Assembly (NCBI GenBank): GCA_902789265.1
Contig: CADANR010000008.1
Coordinates: forward strand, 1-36,417
Length of the DNA: 36,417 nucleotides
From: an uncultured Lachnospiraceae bacterium
Lineage (GTDB): Bacteria; Bacillota; Clostridia; Lachnospirales; Lachnospiraceae
Direction of reading: 5' to 3'
Every line of letters starts with the position of its first letter. Position 1 is the first letter of the stretch. Positions 35,001 through 36,417 of this stretch are shown here, piece after piece. The position numbers and the translations under genes are program-made. A model generated the notes under the pieces. The model did no database searches. It worked only from the letters and a program-made list of their open reading frames with translations, and was not told the DNA's origin.

Positions 35001-35115
35001 AAAACTCGCGAAGCAGGCAGGTAAGCCCAATGCTATCGGGAATGTGAAAGGAAAACCGAGTGGGGATACAAAAGCAATAAAGAGAAACGGCCCCGTAAAG
35101 GGAGGACCCCAGTGA
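32050..35115 (+). CDS. Unrecognised 1021-residue helical protein with Asn-rich linker
   Basis: I do not recognise this protein. It has no signal peptide, lipobox or membrane segment and very few Cys, so it is probably cytoplasmic. It looks almost wholly alpha-helical and highly charged. Residues 1-310 form an N-terminal helical region (SAKELGQEHRQKLIELDKLK at the start). Residues about 312-392 are a linker, first Asn/Ile-rich, then Asp/Glu-rich. Residues about 393-980 are a long helical region with TPVWRGHTSEQTAERF (about 588-603) and other Trp/Arg spots. The last ~35 residues are basic and Gly/Pro/Lys-rich. AAGGAG lies ten bases before the ATG at 32050; an in-frame GTG at 32041 is too close. 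It separates dusB from greA, normally near neighbours, suggesting a lineage-specific gain. Confidence 0.8.
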   Translation: MPNYSQMSAKELGQEHRQKLIELDKLKMKNLDNACAEIFFMQPLVDFLKKGILSKTKGIDNQDNQIETWLKSRETKNRLVAMMELEEKAVNIIKLGCKLQENKELTIKEWETLEADARRVADITSGVMRVNNFTDFDETAEIPLKQMIAPAKDGKDLYTLSAMMGSYALSMQPISTTYISKETGLEEKYKLDALTPEQGELNSLVSALDARVSEYVYNAKKEVKNAEKLNNPELLKEKEAELYNAMQMKRDCVVVMKTGYTAIKPEEWKAYANKFVDFVEQYKDHEAVGFVKNLPAFEHVKANFINPVAKAGNIIENNINANNINANEINNNIENDNNININIIDNKSENNDLNDLEDRIEDVNDIDGEELNDNQQKEPEEELTEEEKQKRTVKENAIKALVESQSEDDKKLEKRIKLNEDERILSGKVMKYNDTYGVFSLVRNVRMPELFTEIQLDDTKGEKIKVVNLNGMDSVQASGKREELSFNIDRIGATPEKSAVLYGMLEGWKKTMAKDLETFRKLLENTQDKPDANFNSFRTEGPRDYQQLAQAISNCRNLLNTEGTSPNRLLAAFTDLKKKEDKYVSKHTPVWRGHTSEQTAERFKIIQSMSELTAIHNNLFKDTLTKLNANMKAVAEKEHNRADRNLVAGDLNFRSLKQRVNAPFGQAINDDPDNAMIAENNSKKEELNKLGQAAMESAKNKAEKKMLTDRFVRKTGLDTEEKRINFDPYRNPDRDVEIAAKNFLAQKYLKLLNKKDMELEDVIGLNEQIRVKPFEKELKSLSNDPYFGIVVRKNPKDWVTKWAFVDELSEQYKQKAKEDVIDYSDEEGLRQLYDEIDDILNPREKLSNDVPGEGIIYDEMENNKPLSKRESEWKAHTVLAEHLVNIAITKPENADVLHMLANTPEEDRDIIYEDVADYLMHISAKLPDNPNKLQNAVKDRMSNSLLASSVARRVRNYYETYAVMDKESLEFDVKTKFREAVREAKLAKQAGKPNAIGNVKGKPSGDTKAIKRNGPVKGGPQ

Positions 35116-35140
35116 TGATGTCAGACAATATTCCTTTGTC

Positions 35141-35168
35141 TGTACTTATATATATGTACTTATATAAA
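35141..35168. repeat. 14-bp tandem repeat upstream of the greA promoter
   Basis: TGTACTTATATATA (35141-35154) is followed directly by TGTACTTATATAAA, a 13/14 match, ending two bases before the -35 hexamer. A short hairpin CAGACAA/TTGTCTG (35122-35142) just upstream is the only terminator candidate for the preceding gene and lacks a T-tract. Confidence 0.65.
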
Positions 35169-35170
35169 TG

Positions 35171-35199
35171 TTGACACTTTCAACTGCATTGTATATAAT
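35171..35199 (+). promoter_or_regulatory. Consensus promoter of greA
   Basis: TTGACA (35171-35176), a 17-base spacer and TATAAT (35194-35199) are a perfect sigma-A promoter. Transcription would start near 35206, about 37 bases before the greA ATG. Confidence 0.95.
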
Positions 35200-35242
35200 C
35201 GTTTTTGTTCCTAAGAACCATCAATGAAGGGGAGAATTAACC

Positions 35243-35734
35243 ATGGAAGAAAAGAAGAACCTGCTTACACGTGAAGGTATTCAGAAATACGAAGAAGAAC
35301 TTGCTCATTTAAAAGAGACCAGAAGAAAAGATATTGCTGAGAAATTAAAAGATGCAAGAGCGCAGGGCGACCTTTCCGAGAACGCAGAATATGATGCAGC
35401 GAAGGATGAGCAGCGTGATATCGAGGCAAGAATTTATGAACTCGAGCAGCTTTTAAAGAACGCTGAAATCGCAGACGAGGATGATACCGACAACAAGAAG
35501 ATTTCCTTCGGTATGACTGTTGTTGTGATTGATTTGGAAACCAAAGAAGAGGAAACCTACACCATTAAAGGTGCCACTGAAGCAAACAGCCTTCAGGGAA
35601 CCATTTCCAACGAGTCTCCGCTTGGCAAGGCATTAATCGGTGCAAAGAAGAACCAGACGGTTGAAGTGGAGTGTCCGGCAGGCGTACTTAAGTATAAAGT
35701 TAAGAGCTTTTCCAAGGCAAAAAAAGAGAAATAA
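35243..35734 (+). CDS. greA: Transcription elongation factor GreA
   Basis: GreA rescues backtracked RNA polymerase by stimulating cleavage of the nascent transcript. The 163-residue protein has an N-terminal coiled coil carrying the acidic tip residues (KDARAQGDLSENAEYDAAKDEQ; the Asp/Glu of GDLSENAEY act at the polymerase active site) and a C-terminal FKBP-like domain with NESPLGKALIGAKKNQTVEVECPAG. Length is normal. AGGGGAG precedes the ATG. It has its own strong promoter and terminator, so it is expressed independently of the orphan gene upstream. Confidence 0.97.
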   Translation: MEEKKNLLTREGIQKYEEELAHLKETRRKDIAEKLKDARAQGDLSENAEYDAAKDEQRDIEARIYELEQLLKNAEIADEDDTDNKKISFGMTVVVIDLETKEEETYTIKGATEANSLQGTISNESPLGKALIGAKKNQTVEVECPAGVLKYKVKSFSKAKKEK

Positions 35735-35763
35735 AATCACTCCATATACATTACGTTGAGTCT

Positions 35764-35791
35764 AAAAAGGATTCCGCAGGGAATCCTTTTT
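35764..35791. terminator. Terminator after greA
   Basis: AAAAAGGATTCC (35764-35775) and GGAATCCTTTTT (35780-35791) form a 12-bp stem with a GCAG loop, ending in a T-tract. Confidence 0.93.
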
Positions 35792-35839
35792 AAAACATTA
35801 CAGAAAGAATGCATTTACAGAAAGAACGAAGGGACAGTC

Positions 35840-36417
35840 ATGGCAGAGAATAATCAGAATCAGAACAATAATCAGAAAGGAAACGCACCCGCAGAGCAGG
35901 ATATCGGACAGCTTTTAAAGGTACGTCGTGAGAAACTTGCGAACCTTCAGGCAGCAGGCAAAGATCCTTTTGTGATTACCAAATACAATCAGACACATCA
36001 CTCCACCGAAGCGAAGACCGAGTACGAAGCACTTGAAAAAGATTTAATCGGTGACCGTCCGGAAGTAAATACCGACGGTATGGAAGAGGCGGATGCAAGA
36101 GCCGCAAAGAAGGCTGATTATGAAGAAAAGCGTGCCGTCATGGATGCCAATCCGATTCATGTAAGCATCGCAGGCAGACTCATGAGCAAGCGTGTCATGG
36201 GAAAAGCATCTTTCGGAAATGTACAGGATAAGCTCGGAAACATTCAGGTATATGTATCCCGTGACGGAATCGGCGAAGAATCTTATGCAGATTTCAAGAA
36301 ATATGATGTGGGTGATATCATCGGTGTGGAAGGTTACGTATTCCGTACCATGATGGGCGAGATTTCCATCCATGCGGAAAAGGTAACACTGTTAAGTAAG
36401 TCCTTACAGATTTTACC
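35840..36417 (+). CDS. lysS: Lysyl-tRNA synthetase (class II), 5' part only
   Basis: This enzyme charges tRNA-Lys with lysine. Only about the first 192 residues are in the window. The N-terminal OB-fold anticodon-binding domain is seen: VRREKLANLQAAGKDPF, VSIAGRLMSKRVMGKASFGNVQD and the KYDVGDIIGVEGYVFRTMMGEISI segment. The first 20 residues are an Asn/Gln-rich extension (AENNQNQNNNQKGN) not usual in the family. The ribosome binding site is poor (AAGGGAC), but the ATG at 35840 is the only in-frame start before the conserved region. The downstream catalytic domain lies beyond the window. Confidence 0.93.
   Translation, partial: MAENNQNQNNNQKGNAPAEQDIGQLLKVRREKLANLQAAGKDPFVITKYNQTHHSTEAKTEYEALEKDLIGDRPEVNTDGMEEADARAAKKADYEEKRAVMDANPIHVSIAGRLMSKRVMGKASFGNVQDKLGNIQVYVSRDGIGEESYADFKKYDVGDIIGVEGYVFRTMMGEISIHAEKVTLLSKSLQIL

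Overview
The window looks like chromosomal DNA of a Gram-positive anaerobe of the class Clostridia, most likely a Lachnospiraceae member. This is inferred from the CIRCE-controlled hrcA-grpE-dnaK-dnaJ operon, AGGAGG-type ribosome binding sites, TTGACA/TATAAT promoters, moderate GC, a DUF6145-type small protein beside argF and coaX, and an HPr-like small protein beside thiI and mtaB. Nearly all genes are on the + strand. I saw no phage genes, transposase, CRISPR array, rRNA or tRNA.

Layout. 1-353: leader with two terminator-like hairpins, a tandem pair of a palindromic repeat (family 1), a promoter and a CIRCE operator. 354-5241: heat-shock operon (hrcA, grpE, dnaK, dnaJ). 5351-7711: recU, prmA, rsmE. 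7719-7852: a composite inverted-repeat element (family 2). 7883-13520: cysteine desulfurase and thiI, the usual sulfur-transfer pair for tRNA s4U. Here they are separated by a hybrid histidine kinase and a LytTR response regulator. The nifS/kinase boundary looks like a broken junction: nifS has an out-of-frame tail and the kinase has no proper start. 13614-17559: an HPr-like protein (- strand), the tRNA methylthiotransferase mtaB, an uncharacterised protein and a CgeB-type glycosyltransferase. 17568-17742: second family 2 element, in opposite orientation. 17844-19962: a lipoprotein with a predicted beta-helix, convergent with a family 2 glycosyltransferase. 20200-26707: dnaE, a 192-bp nested inverted-repeat element, pfkA, a SpoU-type RNA methyltransferase and proC. 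27051-28202: an exported SH3/SleB-type cell-wall hydrolase behind a strong promoter and two WalR-like boxes. 28400-31857: argF, a DUF6145-like gene, coaX and dusB, each junction carrying family 1 repeats just before the next ribosome binding site. 32050-35115: an unrecognised 1021-residue helical protein with an Asn-rich linker. 35243-end: greA and the 5' part of lysS.

Most genes are housekeeping: protein folding, recombination and replication, tRNA/rRNA modification, arginine/proline/CoA synthesis, glycolysis and transcript cleavage. The accessory layer consists of the two-component pair inside nifS-thiI, the 1021-residue orphan between dusB and greA, the two glycosyltransferases with the lipoprotein, and three families of structured intergenic repeats. 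Family 1 repeats show compensatory changes in both stem arms, evidence that the hairpin is maintained. Family and DUF names come from motif recognition without database searches.
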